From: Rhodospirillales bacterium
Lineage (GTDB): Bacteria > Pseudomonadota > Alphaproteobacteria > Acetobacterales > Acetobacteraceae
DNA length: 6,524 bases
NCBI GenBank assembly: GCA_015654825.1
Contig: JAATGE010000628.1
Coordinates: 1 to 6,524, forward strand
Direction of reading: 5' to 3'
The position numbers were made by a program, and so were the translations under genes. Shown here piece by piece: positions 1 through 6,458 of the stretch. How positions within the stretch are numbered: position 1 is the stretch's first letter; each line of letters starts with the position of its first letter. The notes under the pieces are model-generated. The model saw only the letters and a program-made list of their open reading frames with translations, made no database searches and was not told the DNA's origin.

Positions 1-1204
1 CGCGGGCGGCGGAGGGCCCGTGCAACTCCACACCAATAACCACGACCCGGCCGGTTCCGGCAGCGCCATAGGCGCGGAGGGTGAACCAGATTTTCCACCC
101 CCCGAACTCGCGCGAGAGGTCGGGGCCGAGATCGCGCGGCCATGGGGCGTTGCCGGCAATGCCACGTTCGGTGCCTTCCAGATAGGCGAGGCTTTGCGCG
201 AACGTATCCAACTGGTGGGCGCGGTCGCGCACCAGGACGCAGCCGGCATCGTACGGCACCTGCGCCCATTTGTGAAAATCGAACGCGACGCTGTCGGCGC
301 ATTCGATGCCTTGCAGCAGCGGTCTGAACTTTTCCGAGAATGCCGCGGTCGCGCCGAATGCGCCGTCGACGTGAAACCAGGCGCCGGCGGCGCGCGCGGC
401 GGTGCCCGCCGCGGCAAGGTCATCGAACGCGCCGGTATCCACCGTGCCGGCGGTACCGACCACGAGGAACGGGTGCTTTCCGGCCGCGCGGTCGGTTTCG
501 ATCGCGGCCGCCAGGACCGCGATGTCCATGCGGTGGTCGGCGCCGAGCGGAATGAGCCGCAACGCGTCGGTGCCGAGGCCGGCCATATCCATGGCGCGTG
601 GAATGCAGCCATGCGCGGCCGCCGAGCAGTACGCGGTGAGCCCGGTGCCGTCGACGCCGCGGGCGCGGACCGCCTCGCCGAGAGTGGCGCGGCGGGCCAC
701 CAGCAGGGCCACCATGTTGGCCATCGAGCTGCCGGTCATCAGCACGCCGCCGGCGTCCCGCGGAAAGCCCACCGCCTCGGCGGCCCAGGCGATCACCTGG
801 CGCTCCACTTCGATCGCGGCGTGGTCGCGGCCGCCGCAATTGGGGTTGAACACGGCGACCAGGAGCTCGGCGAGAATGCCGGCCGCGGTGCCGCCGCCAT
901 TGACCCAGCCAAAAAAACGCGGGTGCTCGTTGCCGGCGCCGTAGGGCAGCACCAGGCGGCGGAAGTCCTGATAGATTTCTTCGACCGGCACGCCGGTTTC
1001 GGGCAACTTCAGGCGCATTTCGGCGCGTTTTTCCGCGGGCATCTGCTCCCAGACCGGACGGTCGCGGGCGCCCTGCAGCCAGTCCAGCATATCGTCCAGC
1101 ATGCGGTGGCCGAGGGCGCGGGTTTCACTCCAGTCGGCGGGGTCGAGGCCGGTCGAGGGGGCGGGTTCGCCCAGCGGTGGGCGGCGCGTCATGGGATGTG
1201 TCAT
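1..1204 (-). CDS. PLP-dependent group II amino-acid decarboxylase (aromatic-L-amino-acid decarboxylase-like), 3' end missing
   Basis: The protein reads right to left and stays open through base 1, so about 401 residues are visible. The family usually has about 470-480, so the C-terminal domain lies outside the window. Numbering from the ATG at 1204, the family signatures appear in order: HPRFFGWVNGGGT at 94-106, NCGGRDHAAIEVERQVIAW at 122-140, MTGSSMANM at 156-164, a conserved His at 198 (AYCSAAAHG), TAGTVDTGAFDD at 251-262, HVDGAFG with PLP-binding Asp280, and DFHKW with the Schiff-base Lys312 (codon 269-271). All of these match cytoplasmic group II PLP decarboxylases, which remove CO2 from aromatic or related L-amino acids. 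The substrate cannot be read from this fragment. The start is uncertain: ATG 1204 (MTHPMTRRPP) and in-frame ATG 1192 are both possible, and neither has a good ribosome binding site. The gene diverges from the membrane-protein gene with a gap of at most a few dozen bases. Confidence 0.93.
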   Translation of the reverse strand, partial: MTHPMTRRPPLGEPAPSTGLDPADWSETRALGHRMLDDMLDWLQGARDRPVWEQMPAEKRAEMRLKLPETGVPVEEIYQDFRRLVLPYGAGNEHPRFFGWVNGGGTAAGILAELLVAVFNPNCGGRDHAAIEVERQVIAWAAEAVGFPRDAGGVLMTGSSMANMVALLVARRATLGEAVRARGVDGTGLTAYCSAAAHGCIPRAMDMAGLGTDALRLIPLGADHRMDIAVLAAAIETDRAAGKHPFLVVGTAGTVDTGAFDDLAAAGTAARAAGAWFHVDGAFGATAAFSEKFRPLLQGIECADSVAFDFHKWAQVPYDAGCVLVRDRAHQLDTFAQSLAYLEGTERGIAGNAPWPRDLGPDLSREFGGWKIWFTLRAYGAAGTGRVVVIGVELHGPSAAR

Positions 1205-1256
1205 AGGCCGCCGATGCCACGAAGCGCGGATGCCGCCAATGCCTGACCGAGCGGGG
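1193..1256. promoter_or_regulatory. Very short divergent intergenic region
   Basis: The decarboxylase (minus) and membrane-protein (plus) genes start back to back. Depending on which ATGs are used (1204 or 1192 on minus; 1230, 1239 or 1257 on plus), the gap is 25-64 bp. Two complete sigma-70-type promoters do not fit comfortably here, so at least one promoter probably lies inside the neighbouring coding sequence. I found no convincing -35/-10 pair. Possible weak ribosome binding matches on the plus strand are GGA at 1227-1229 (for ATG 1239) and GAG at 1249-1251 (for ATG 1257). Confidence 0.4.
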
Positions 1257-2489
1257 ATGACACGGGTGCGGGATGCCGCCGCCGGGTGGCTGCGCGCGCC
1301 GTTGGCGTTCGCGTTGGCCGTCGTTGCCACCTATGCGCTGCTCGCGCTGCCGATCCTGGCGCGCCACGGGTTCGATGTTTCGGTGTTTGTCGTCGCCGGC
1401 GACCAGTACGTGGACGCCGCAAGATTGGTGTCGCCGATCATCGTCAAGCCGCACTCGGCCGGTTATGACGGGCAATTCTATTATCGCCTGGCGCTGGCAC
1501 CGTTCGACTTGCGACAGGACGCGCTAGGTATCCGGCTTGATATCCCGCCCTGGCGCATGCAGCGGATTTTCTATCCGCTGCTGTCATGGGCGGTGGCACT
1601 CGGGCGCGGGCCGCTGGTGCCGGCGGCGATGCTGCTGGTCAATTTGCTGGGCCTGGGCGCGATCGCCGCGCTGGCGGTGCGGCTTACGCGGCGGCTGAAG
1701 CTGCCGGCGGTGACGCCGTTGGCCATCGTGCTCTGGCCGGGGTTTATCGTTGCGCTTACGCATGATACGACGGAAGTGACCTCGGCCGCCCTGGTACTGG
1801 CGGCACTGGCCGCTTATGTCGACGATGCGTTGATTGGCTATGCGGTGCTCGGGGCGGTGGCGAGTTTGACGCGCGAGACACCGATCCTCGTGCTGGTCGG
1901 TGTGCTTTGCTGGGAGTTGTGGCGGGCGGCGCGGAGCGGTGCGCGGGGCCTTCACGTTTATCGCGTGCTGATGTGCGGCGTGGCGCTGTTGCCGTTTCTG
2001 GCGTGGCGGCAAGTGCTGCAGATGCTGTGGGGACAGTCGCCGCAGGCGGTCGGCGCGGTACATAATCTGGACTGGCCGCTGCTGGGCGCGGCCACGATGC
2101 TGTTCGATATCGCGAGCGGCGCGCGGCATTATTCGCCACGCCATGGGCTGGACCTGGCGCTGCGCGCCTACGCGCTGGGAAGCGCCGCGTGGTTGTTGAC
2201 CTGGTGCGCCGTGACGGCGGCGAGGGTGCGGGGCGCGCTGCGGAGCAGCGCCACGGCGGCACTCGCGGCGGGATGGCTGCCGGTGCTGGCGCTGATGTCG
2301 ATGCTTAGCGCCGGCGGGCCGTGGATCGAGCCGGCGGCGTATTTCCGTGCCTTTACCGAATGCTACGTGGTCGGCTGCCTGCTCGCCGGTGCGTGGGCGC
2401 CTTCGCGCGCGGTGTCGTTGGCGGTGTTCGGCGGCGGCGCGATGACGTGGATCGGCGGCTGGTTTCTGGCGGCGTTGCAGGTGGGGTAG
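1239..2489 (+). CDS. Polytopic membrane protein with YDGQFYYRLAL motif, probable cell-surface glycopolymer/glycosyltransferase-type protein
   Basis: With ATG 1239 the protein has 416 residues and about ten hydrophobic segments, at roughly 21-40, 125-148, 159-175, 181-202, 204-225, 242-259, 308-329, 338-357, 373-387 and 391-412. It has no cleavable signal peptide. Between the first and second segments is a polar, probably periplasmic, stretch with GYDGQFYYRLALAPF (75-89) and WRMQRIFYPLLSW (105-117). Further motifs are THDTTEVTSAAL (174-185), LTRETPIL (210-217) and YFRAF (368-372). From memory these resemble proteins named 'AZOBR_p60025 family cell surface glycopolymer formation protein', which look like GT-C-type membrane glycosyltransferases. 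That family name and any sugar-transfer role are inferences; the membrane topology is visible directly. ATG 1230 and ATG 1257 are alternative starts, and homology is clear only from about residue 20 on. The gene converges on the PAS-GGDEF-EAL gene, separated from it by repeat element A. Confidence 0.85.
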   Translation: MPDRAGMTRVRDAAAGWLRAPLAFALAVVATYALLALPILARHGFDVSVFVVAGDQYVDAARLVSPIIVKPHSAGYDGQFYYRLALAPFDLRQDALGIRLDIPPWRMQRIFYPLLSWAVALGRGPLVPAAMLLVNLLGLGAIAALAVRLTRRLKLPAVTPLAIVLWPGFIVALTHDTTEVTSAALVLAALAAYVDDALIGYAVLGAVASLTRETPILVLVGVLCWELWRAARSGARGLHVYRVLMCGVALLPFLAWRQVLQMLWGQSPQAVGAVHNLDWPLLGAATMLFDIASGARHYSPRHGLDLALRAYALGSAAWLLTWCAVTAARVRGALRSSATAALAAGWLPVLALMSMLSAGGPWIEPAAYFRAFTECYVVGCLLAGAWAPSRAVSLAVFGGGAMTWIGGWFLAALQVG

Positions 2490-2522
2490 GGGCTTGAACT
2501 GGTGGGAGGGTAGCTAATCCAT

Positions 2523-2763
2523 GATAGCTTGAGGTTGACGTAAGGAAAGGCCAGGGCTCTGCCCTGGACCCGCTGGGGCCAGTCGGCCCCAGACCCCATT
2601 TTAGTTGTTCGCAATCTGACATCGACACCGAGCCGTTGCGGCGGGCCTGTTTGGATCGTGCAGGGAACTCGCGCCGCGCAGCGCTAACGCAGGCGGCGGC
2701 ACGCCGTCGGGGGTCCAGGGGGCAGAGCCCCTGGTCGGCGAAACCAATCAACCTCAAGCTATC
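2523..2763. repeat. Nested inverted-repeat element A (MITE/REP-like), 241 bp
   Basis: The outer ends are a perfect 16-bp inverted repeat: GATAGCTTGAGGTTGA at 2523-2538 and its reverse complement at 2748-2763. Inside is a roughly 198-bp unit (2549-2746) whose left end (GGCCAGGGCTCTGCCCTGG..., 2549-2570) is the imperfect reverse complement of its right end (GGGTCCAGGGGGCAGAGCCC, 2711-2730, and onward to 2736). Each end is also a hairpin: 2551-2557 pairs with 2561-2567 around TCT, and 2715-2721 pairs with 2728-2734 around a loop with one unpaired G. A second perfect hairpin, CTGGGGCC/GGCCCCAG, is at 2573-2580 and 2585-2592. The middle has no credible gene. The element nearly fills the gap between two convergent genes and may act as a structured bidirectional transcript end, although it has no T-run. 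A homologous unit in the same orientation is at 4694-4903. Confidence 0.85.
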
Positions 2764-2784
2764 CTGCTCTGGCGACCGGTTTGG

Positions 2785-2797
2785 GCCCGCGCCGGGC
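2785..2797 (-). terminator. Short GC hairpin just after the PAS-GGDEF-EAL stop codon
   Basis: GCCCG (2785-2789) and CGGGC (2793-2797) pair around a 3-base loop, two bases beyond the TGA at 2799-2801 in the direction of transcription. No U-run follows on the minus strand, so this is at best a weak or factor-dependent end. Chance is a real alternative in such GC-rich DNA. Confidence 0.25.
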
Positions 2798-2798
2798 G

Positions 2799-4562
2799 TC
2801 AGACGCATCCGGCCTCCGCCATGTCCGGATGGAATCGTTCTAGTAACGCGGCGACGGCGGCGGCGGGCACGGGTTTGCTGAAGTAATAGCCTTGCACGCT
2901 GGTGCAGCCGTTTTCGCAGACCAGGGCGAGCTGCGCTTCGTTTTCCACACCCTCCGCCGTGGTGGGCACGCCGAGGCTGATGCCGAGTGCCGCGATGGCG
3001 CGCACGATGGCGGCATGTTCCGCGGCGGCATCGGGCGCGCTGATGAAGCTGCGGTCGATTTTTATGCGATCGAAATGGAACCGCGCGAGCTGGCTCAGCG
3101 ATGCGTAGCCGGTGCCGAAATCGTCCAGCACCAGATGCACGCCGAGGGCGCGCAAGGCGAGCAGGGTCGTGGTTACCGAGGCATTGTCGCGCAGCAACAG
3201 GTTTTCGGTGATTTCGATTTCCAGGCGATGGCCTGCCAGGCCGCTGACGCGCAGCGCCTGGGCGACGATTTCGGTAAAATCACCGCTTTCGACCTGCAGC
3301 GGCGAGGCATTGACCGCGATGTTGATATCCTTCGGCCAGTTGACCGCTTCACAGCACGCCTCGCGCAACACCCAGGCGCCGATGTCGTTGATCAGGCCGA
3401 GATCCTCGGCGGTTGAAATGAATGTATCGGGCGGCACCAGGCCGCGCTCCGGCGAGCGCCATCTGAGCAGGGCCTCGAAACCGGACACGCAGTGGTTACG
3501 GACGGCGATCTGCGGCTGGTAGTGCAGCTCGAACTCGCCGCGCGCCAGGGCCTGGCGCAAATCGCTTTCGAAGGCGCGGCGTTCGCGTGCCCGCGCGTCC
3601 ATCTTCGGCTCAAACAGGCGTATCTGGCCGCGCGCCTCCGCCCGCGCCGCGGCCAGCGCGAGGCCGGCATTGGCTACCAGGACCTCCGGCAGTTCGCCGT
3701 CCGCCGGCGCGCAGGCCGCGCCGACATGCGCGCCGATCGAAATGGTCTGGCCCTCGATCTGGAACGGGCGGCTGATCAGCGCCACCAGCCGGTCGCTCAA
3801 CCTGGCGACCGCGCCGCGGTCGGCGATGTCGGTGACCATGATGGCGAATTCGTCGGAGGCAAAACGGGCTACCAGATCGCCGTCGCGCAGATAGGTGCCG
3901 AGCCTTGTGCCGACCAGGCGCAACACAGCGTCGCCGGCGGCGGTGCCGAGCGTATCGTTGACCGGCTGAAACCTTCGCAAATCCAGCAGCAGCACCGCGG
4001 TGCCGGCGGCCTCGCCACCCTCCAGCCGGTCGCGCAGCATCAGCATGAAATGCTGGCGGTTCCACAGGCCGGTAACCGGATCGGTGGCGGCATGTTCCAG
4101 CAGCCAGTCCTGCGTCTCGCGCGACTGGGTGACGTCGTGGACGCTGGCGACCCACCCCTCGTTGTCAGCGCGGCGCAAATCCAGGGAAACCACGCGCGCG
4201 CCGTCCGGCCTTGGGACCGAGAGCAGGACTTCCCGCGGCTCGTGCGATTCGGCGCCGTTGAACGCAGTCGCGAGGGTTTGCAGCGAGGCCTGGTCGAGCC
4301 ACGGGCTCTGCGCCAGCAGGTGCATGATTGGCAGCGCCGCGCTGCGCTGTTCCGGGTGTACGCCGAGGAGATCGGCGGCGGGACGGCTGAGCAGCCGCAC
4401 GCGCTTGTCACGGTCGAGCACGATCAGGCCGGTGCGGGCGCAATCCAGCGCGGCGCGCAGCAGGGGATCGAGCTCCGGCGCCGGTTTGCGGCGAATGGCG
4501 GGCGACGCGGAAGCAGCAGGGCGCAGTGCGCGCACAAATGGCAGGGCCGCGTCATGATCCAT
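2799..4562 (-). CDS. PAS-GGDEF-EAL protein: probable c-di-GMP phosphodiesterase with degenerate GGDEF domain
   Basis: The protein has 587 residues with no signal peptide or membrane segment, so it is probably cytoplasmic. A PAS-like sensor spans about 33-145 and ends in the typical GWVASVHDVTQSRE. A GGDEF domain spans about 156-320, with DPVTGLWNR at 161-169, metal-binding Asp194, and Asn202 and Asp211 of the guanine pocket. The signature itself reads ASDEF (235-239) instead of GG[D/E]EF, and LDLDRFK has become LDLRRFQ. The inhibitory RxxD site is kept as RDGD (226-229). The EAL domain (about 330-575) looks complete: EAL 363-365, Asn418, E450/E453 in EITE, DDFGTGY from 480, Lys501 in KIDRSF, Glu537 in AEGVE, and QGYYFSKP from 557. 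The likely reaction is hydrolysis of c-di-GMP to pGpG, with the GGDEF domain acting as a regulatory GTP or c-di-GMP sensor; that division of labour is inferred. ATG 4562 has only a weak upstream GGGA. The ligand of the PAS domain is unknown. Confidence 0.95.
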   Translation of the reverse strand: MDHDAALPFVRALRPAASASPAIRRKPAPELDPLLRAALDCARTGLIVLDRDKRVRLLSRPAADLLGVHPEQRSAALPIMHLLAQSPWLDQASLQTLATAFNGAESHEPREVLLSVPRPDGARVVSLDLRRADNEGWVASVHDVTQSRETQDWLLEHAATDPVTGLWNRQHFMLMLRDRLEGGEAAGTAVLLLDLRRFQPVNDTLGTAAGDAVLRLVGTRLGTYLRDGDLVARFASDEFAIMVTDIADRGAVARLSDRLVALISRPFQIEGQTISIGAHVGAACAPADGELPEVLVANAGLALAAARAEARGQIRLFEPKMDARARERRAFESDLRQALARGEFELHYQPQIAVRNHCVSGFEALLRWRSPERGLVPPDTFISTAEDLGLINDIGAWVLREACCEAVNWPKDINIAVNASPLQVESGDFTEIVAQALRVSGLAGHRLEIEITENLLLRDNASVTTTLLALRALGVHLVLDDFGTGYASLSQLARFHFDRIKIDRSFISAPDAAAEHAAIVRAIAALGISLGVPTTAEGVENEAQLALVCENGCTSVQGYYFSKPVPAAAVAALLERFHPDMAEAGCV

Positions 4563-4640
4563 GGAGCATCCCGTCGTGCCGACGATGGCGGCGGGACCGT
4601 AGCGCGCAAGTCTTTCCGAATTCTTGCGGTGATGGGTGGG

Positions 4641-4974
4641 AAAGGCCAGGGCTCTGCCCCATGCAACGTAAGGAAGTTAAGGAAGCGAAAGAAGGCCAGG
4701 GGCTCTGCCCCTGGACCCCGCCGGGGCCAGTAGGCCCCAGACCCCGTCTTATCTGTCCCGAGGCTGGCATCGGCTGAGAGCCGATTGGCCAGACCCACGG
4801 GTTCGCGAGAGCGGTACAGAAGATTCCCGCCGCGCAGCGCTAACGACATCGGCGGCACGCCGACGGGGGTCCAGGGGGCGGAGCCCCTTGGTCGGCGAAG
4901 CCATAAGAATTCAACTAATTGATCTCGTTCGATAATCCTTGTCCTAGCGCTTATGGGGCAGAGCCCCGGCCTTT
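4641..4974. repeat. Nested inverted-repeat element B, second copy of the palindromic unit
   Basis: The outer arms are 4641-4662 and 4953-4974, a 22-bp inverted repeat with one mismatch (AAAGGCCAGGGCTCTGCCCC and its complement with AGGGC changed to GGGGC). Between them lies a roughly 210-bp unit, 4694-4903, in the same orientation as unit A at 2549-2746. It starts with a perfect hairpin CCAGGGGC-TCT-GCCCCTGG (4696-4714), then a second hairpin GGGGCC/GGCCCC (4723-4728 and 4733-4738). It shares the tract GCCGCGCAGCGCTAACG (4829-4845; A: 2673-2689) and ends with the inverted partner of the first hairpin (4866-4893). The left arm and the 21 bases at 4639-4659 are identical to 2544-2564 in element A, so the left side may be a truncated extra copy in tandem. 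A purine-rich stretch with two AAGGAAG copies (4670-4685) lies between arm and unit. No gene is evident in 4563-4981. Confidence 0.8.
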
Positions 4975-4976
4975 TT
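4955..4976 (+). terminator. Terminator-like hairpin plus T-run on the plus strand
   Basis: GGGGC (4955-4959) and GCCCC (4963-4967) pair around AGA, followed by GGCC and five T (4972-4976). Read on the plus strand this resembles a rho-independent terminator, but no plus-strand gene ends upstream. On the minus strand, where the aminotransferase ends at 4982, the A/T-run precedes the hairpin and would not act as a U-tract. It coincides with the right outer arm of element B, so the terminator likeness may be incidental. Confidence 0.25.
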
Positions 4977-4981
4977 GTTGA

Positions 4982-6136
4982 CTAGTGCAGGGAAGCGCAG
5001 AACGTCGCTATGCGTCGGCACGCCTCGCGCAACGGTTCGTCGTCGGCGGCGGTGCTGATGCGGAGATGGCCGGGGGCGCCGAACGCGGCGCCGTGCACGC
5101 AGCCGACGTGCGCATCCGCCAGCAGCGCGTCGGCCAGCTCCGCGTCGGTGGCGAGCACCTTGCCGGAGGGTGCCGTGCGGCCGAGCACGCCGGAGATATC
5201 GGGAAACACGTAAAACGCGGCGCGTGGCGCGGCGCACCGCACGCCCGGGATGGCGGCGAGCGCGGCCGCGACCATTTGGCCTCGCGCGGCGTAGGTCGTG
5301 CGCATCCGCGCCACTAGATCCTGCGGCCCCTCAAGCGCCGCGACGGCTGCCGCCTGCGCTACCGGGGACACGCCGCCGGTGGACTGGCCCTGCACGCGGC
5401 TCATCGCCCGGATCAGCCGCGCCGGGCCGCCGGCGAAACCAACGCGCCAGCCGGTCATTGCGTAAGTCTTCGAAACGCCGCTGACGGTCAGCACGCGCGA
5501 TGCGAGGTCGGGCGCTACGGCCGCCATCGTGGCGTGCGCCGAGCCGTCATGGATCAGATGTTCATAGATGTCATCGCACATGATCCACACCTGCGGGTGC
5601 GCGCGCATGACCGTGGCAATGTCGGCGAGCCGCGCCGCGGAACACACCGCGCCGGTCGGGTTGTTCGGGAAATTCAGCATGAGCCAGCGCGTGCGTGGCG
5701 TGATTGCGGCGTTGATTGTCTCGGGTCGCGGCAGATACCCGTCGGCGGCGGAGCAGGGGAGGAAAACCGGTTCCGCGCCGGCCATGCGTGCGATCAGCGG
5801 ATAGGCGTTCCAATACGGTGCCGGGACGATGACCTCGCACCCCGGTTCGAGCGACGCAGTCAGTGCATCATAGATGATCTGCCGGGCCCCGTGGCCGACG
5901 ATGATTTCGTCAGCAGAGTAATCGAGCTGGCTGTCGCGCTGGAATTTTGCGCGGACCGCCTGGATCAGCGCCGGCGTACCGTTGACCGGGGGGTATTTCG
6001 TCTCGCCGTGCAGCGCTGCCTGGTGGGCCGCTTCGATGACGTGCGGCGGTGTCGGAAAAGCGGGTTCGCCGAGGGTCAGGGAAATGACATCGATGCCTTG
6101 AGCGCGGAGCGCACGCGCCCGCGCCGCGGCGGCCAT
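4982..6136 (-). CDS. Class I/II PLP-dependent aminotransferase (aspartate/aromatic type)
   Basis: From ATG 6136 the protein has 384 residues, a little short for the roughly 390-400 of this fold type I family. It should transfer the amino group of an amino acid (probably aspartate or an aromatic) to 2-oxoglutarate in the cytoplasm. Visible signatures are VISLTLGEPAFPTPP (17-31), KYPPVNGTP (47-55), PAPYWNAYP (105-113), LNFPNNPTG (154-162) with PLP-contacting Asn159, CDDIY (187-191) with Asp188 for the PLP pyridine nitrogen, SGVSKTYAMTGWR with Schiff-base Lys223, and HLRIS with carboxylate-binding Arg359. The exact substrate is not readable. The start is doubtful: in-frame codons upstream encode LSARLEAIPLAAT, which looks like the normal family N-terminus, yet no ATG, GTG or TTG occurs between the TAA at 6236-6238 and 6136, and no ribosome binding site precedes 6136. 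The gene follows element B's right arm at its 3' end and stands apart from the EAL gene by 419 bp. Confidence 0.93.
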   Translation of the reverse strand: MAAAARARALRAQGIDVISLTLGEPAFPTPPHVIEAAHQAALHGETKYPPVNGTPALIQAVRAKFQRDSQLDYSADEIIVGHGARQIIYDALTASLEPGCEVIVPAPYWNAYPLIARMAGAEPVFLPCSAADGYLPRPETINAAITPRTRWLMLNFPNNPTGAVCSAARLADIATVMRAHPQVWIMCDDIYEHLIHDGSAHATMAAVAPDLASRVLTVSGVSKTYAMTGWRVGFAGGPARLIRAMSRVQGQSTGGVSPVAQAAAVAALEGPQDLVARMRTTYAARGQMVAAALAAIPGVRCAAPRAAFYVFPDISGVLGRTAPSGKVLATDAELADALLADAHVGCVHGAAFGAPGHLRISTAADDEPLREACRRIATFCASLH

Positions 6137-6235
6137 TGTCGCGGCGAGCGGGATGGCCTCGAGGCGGGCCGAGAGGGGCGGTTGGTTCGGCAGGGGTGGT
6201 CCGTGGGGGGTGGGGAGGAGGCCAGGCGGTGCGGC
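6137..6235 (-). other. In-frame N-terminal extension of the aminotransferase lacking a standard start codon
   Basis: Reading the aminotransferase frame upstream gives 33 sense codons up to a TAA at 6236-6238. The nearest 13 (LSARLEAIPLAAT) resemble the start of aspartate aminotransferases, where 'xARLxxIxPSxTxAVxAKAxxLKAxG' is usual. The more distal part is proline-rich, of unclear meaning. The only near-cognate start is a CTG at 6191-6193. An ATG at 6264 opens a different frame, and G-runs at 6205-6210 and 6212-6215 lie between the two frames. Confidence 0.55.
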
Positions 6236-6238
6236 TTA

Positions 6239-6458
6239 CGCGTCGCGCCGAAGGTGTGCTGCATGTGACGGGGCCCCAGATCCGGGGTTTTTAGTCGTTT
6301 CGCGTCCGGGGATATTTGTTATGTTGCTCGTTGTGGGTGGGAAATAGTTCAAGGCACAGATTTACACAGATTTAGGTGATTAACACAGATTAATCGAACG
6401 TCAGCGAGGGGCATGGCTGGTTAGGATTGCAGGATTCGCCGTTTTCCCTCCAATGAAT
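6239..6458. other. Upstream region of the aminotransferase, no gene seen
   Basis: I see no credible coding sequence here. The segment about 6300-6400 is clearly more AT-rich than its surroundings and holds the CACAGATT repeats, so it is the likeliest place for the aminotransferase promoter. On the minus strand a TTGAAC occurs near 6345-6350, but no well-spaced -10 partner convinced me. Confidence 0.4.
6354..6391. repeat. Three spaced copies of [G/A]CACAGATT
   Basis: GCACAGATT occurs at 6354-6362, and ACACAGATT at 6364-6372 and 6383-6391. The copies start 10 and 19 bp apart, close to one and two turns of the helix. They stand out as an AT-rich patch in GC-rich DNA. They could be a protein-binding array upstream of the aminotransferase or a piece of a dispersed repeat; similar CACAGATT strings recur in unrelated bacterial genomes as far as I recall. 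Confidence 0.6.

Noticed and set aside
20..1246. Long plus-strand open frame (408 codons) over the decarboxylase
   Set aside because: It is antisense to a gene with full family motifs. Its protein is low-complexity and rich in Gly, Ala, Arg and His, as expected of a shadow in GC-rich DNA.
2353..2881. Short open frames on both strands across repeat element A
   Set aside because: They translate the palindromic repeat (GVQGQSPW-like peptides) and run into the flanking genes out of frame. They have no ribosome binding site or conserved domain.
3492..4733. Plus-strand open frame (413 codons) over the GGDEF-EAL gene
   Set aside because: It is antisense to clear PAS, GGDEF and EAL motifs and has no recognisable domain of its own.
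4424..4858. Open frames across repeat element B
   Set aside because: They are translations of the repeat itself and overlap the start of the real gene in another frame.
4618..4912. 8-bp inverted repeat GAATTCTT/AAGAATTC flanking element B
   Set aside because: It is short and contains the self-palindrome GAATTC, so two copies at this distance can easily arise by chance.
5534..6268. Plus-strand open frame (244 codons) over the aminotransferase
   Set aside because: It is antisense to the PLP-binding motifs and has an Arg/Gly-rich composition without family features.
6268..6291. CCCC-AGATCC-GGGG followed by five T, terminator-like on the plus strand
   Set aside because: The stem is only 4 bp and no plus-strand gene ends before it.
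6354..6391. CRISPR-like short repeat cluster
   Set aside because: The repeats are only 9 bp with spacings of 1 and 10 bp and no cas genes, which is not a CRISPR array.
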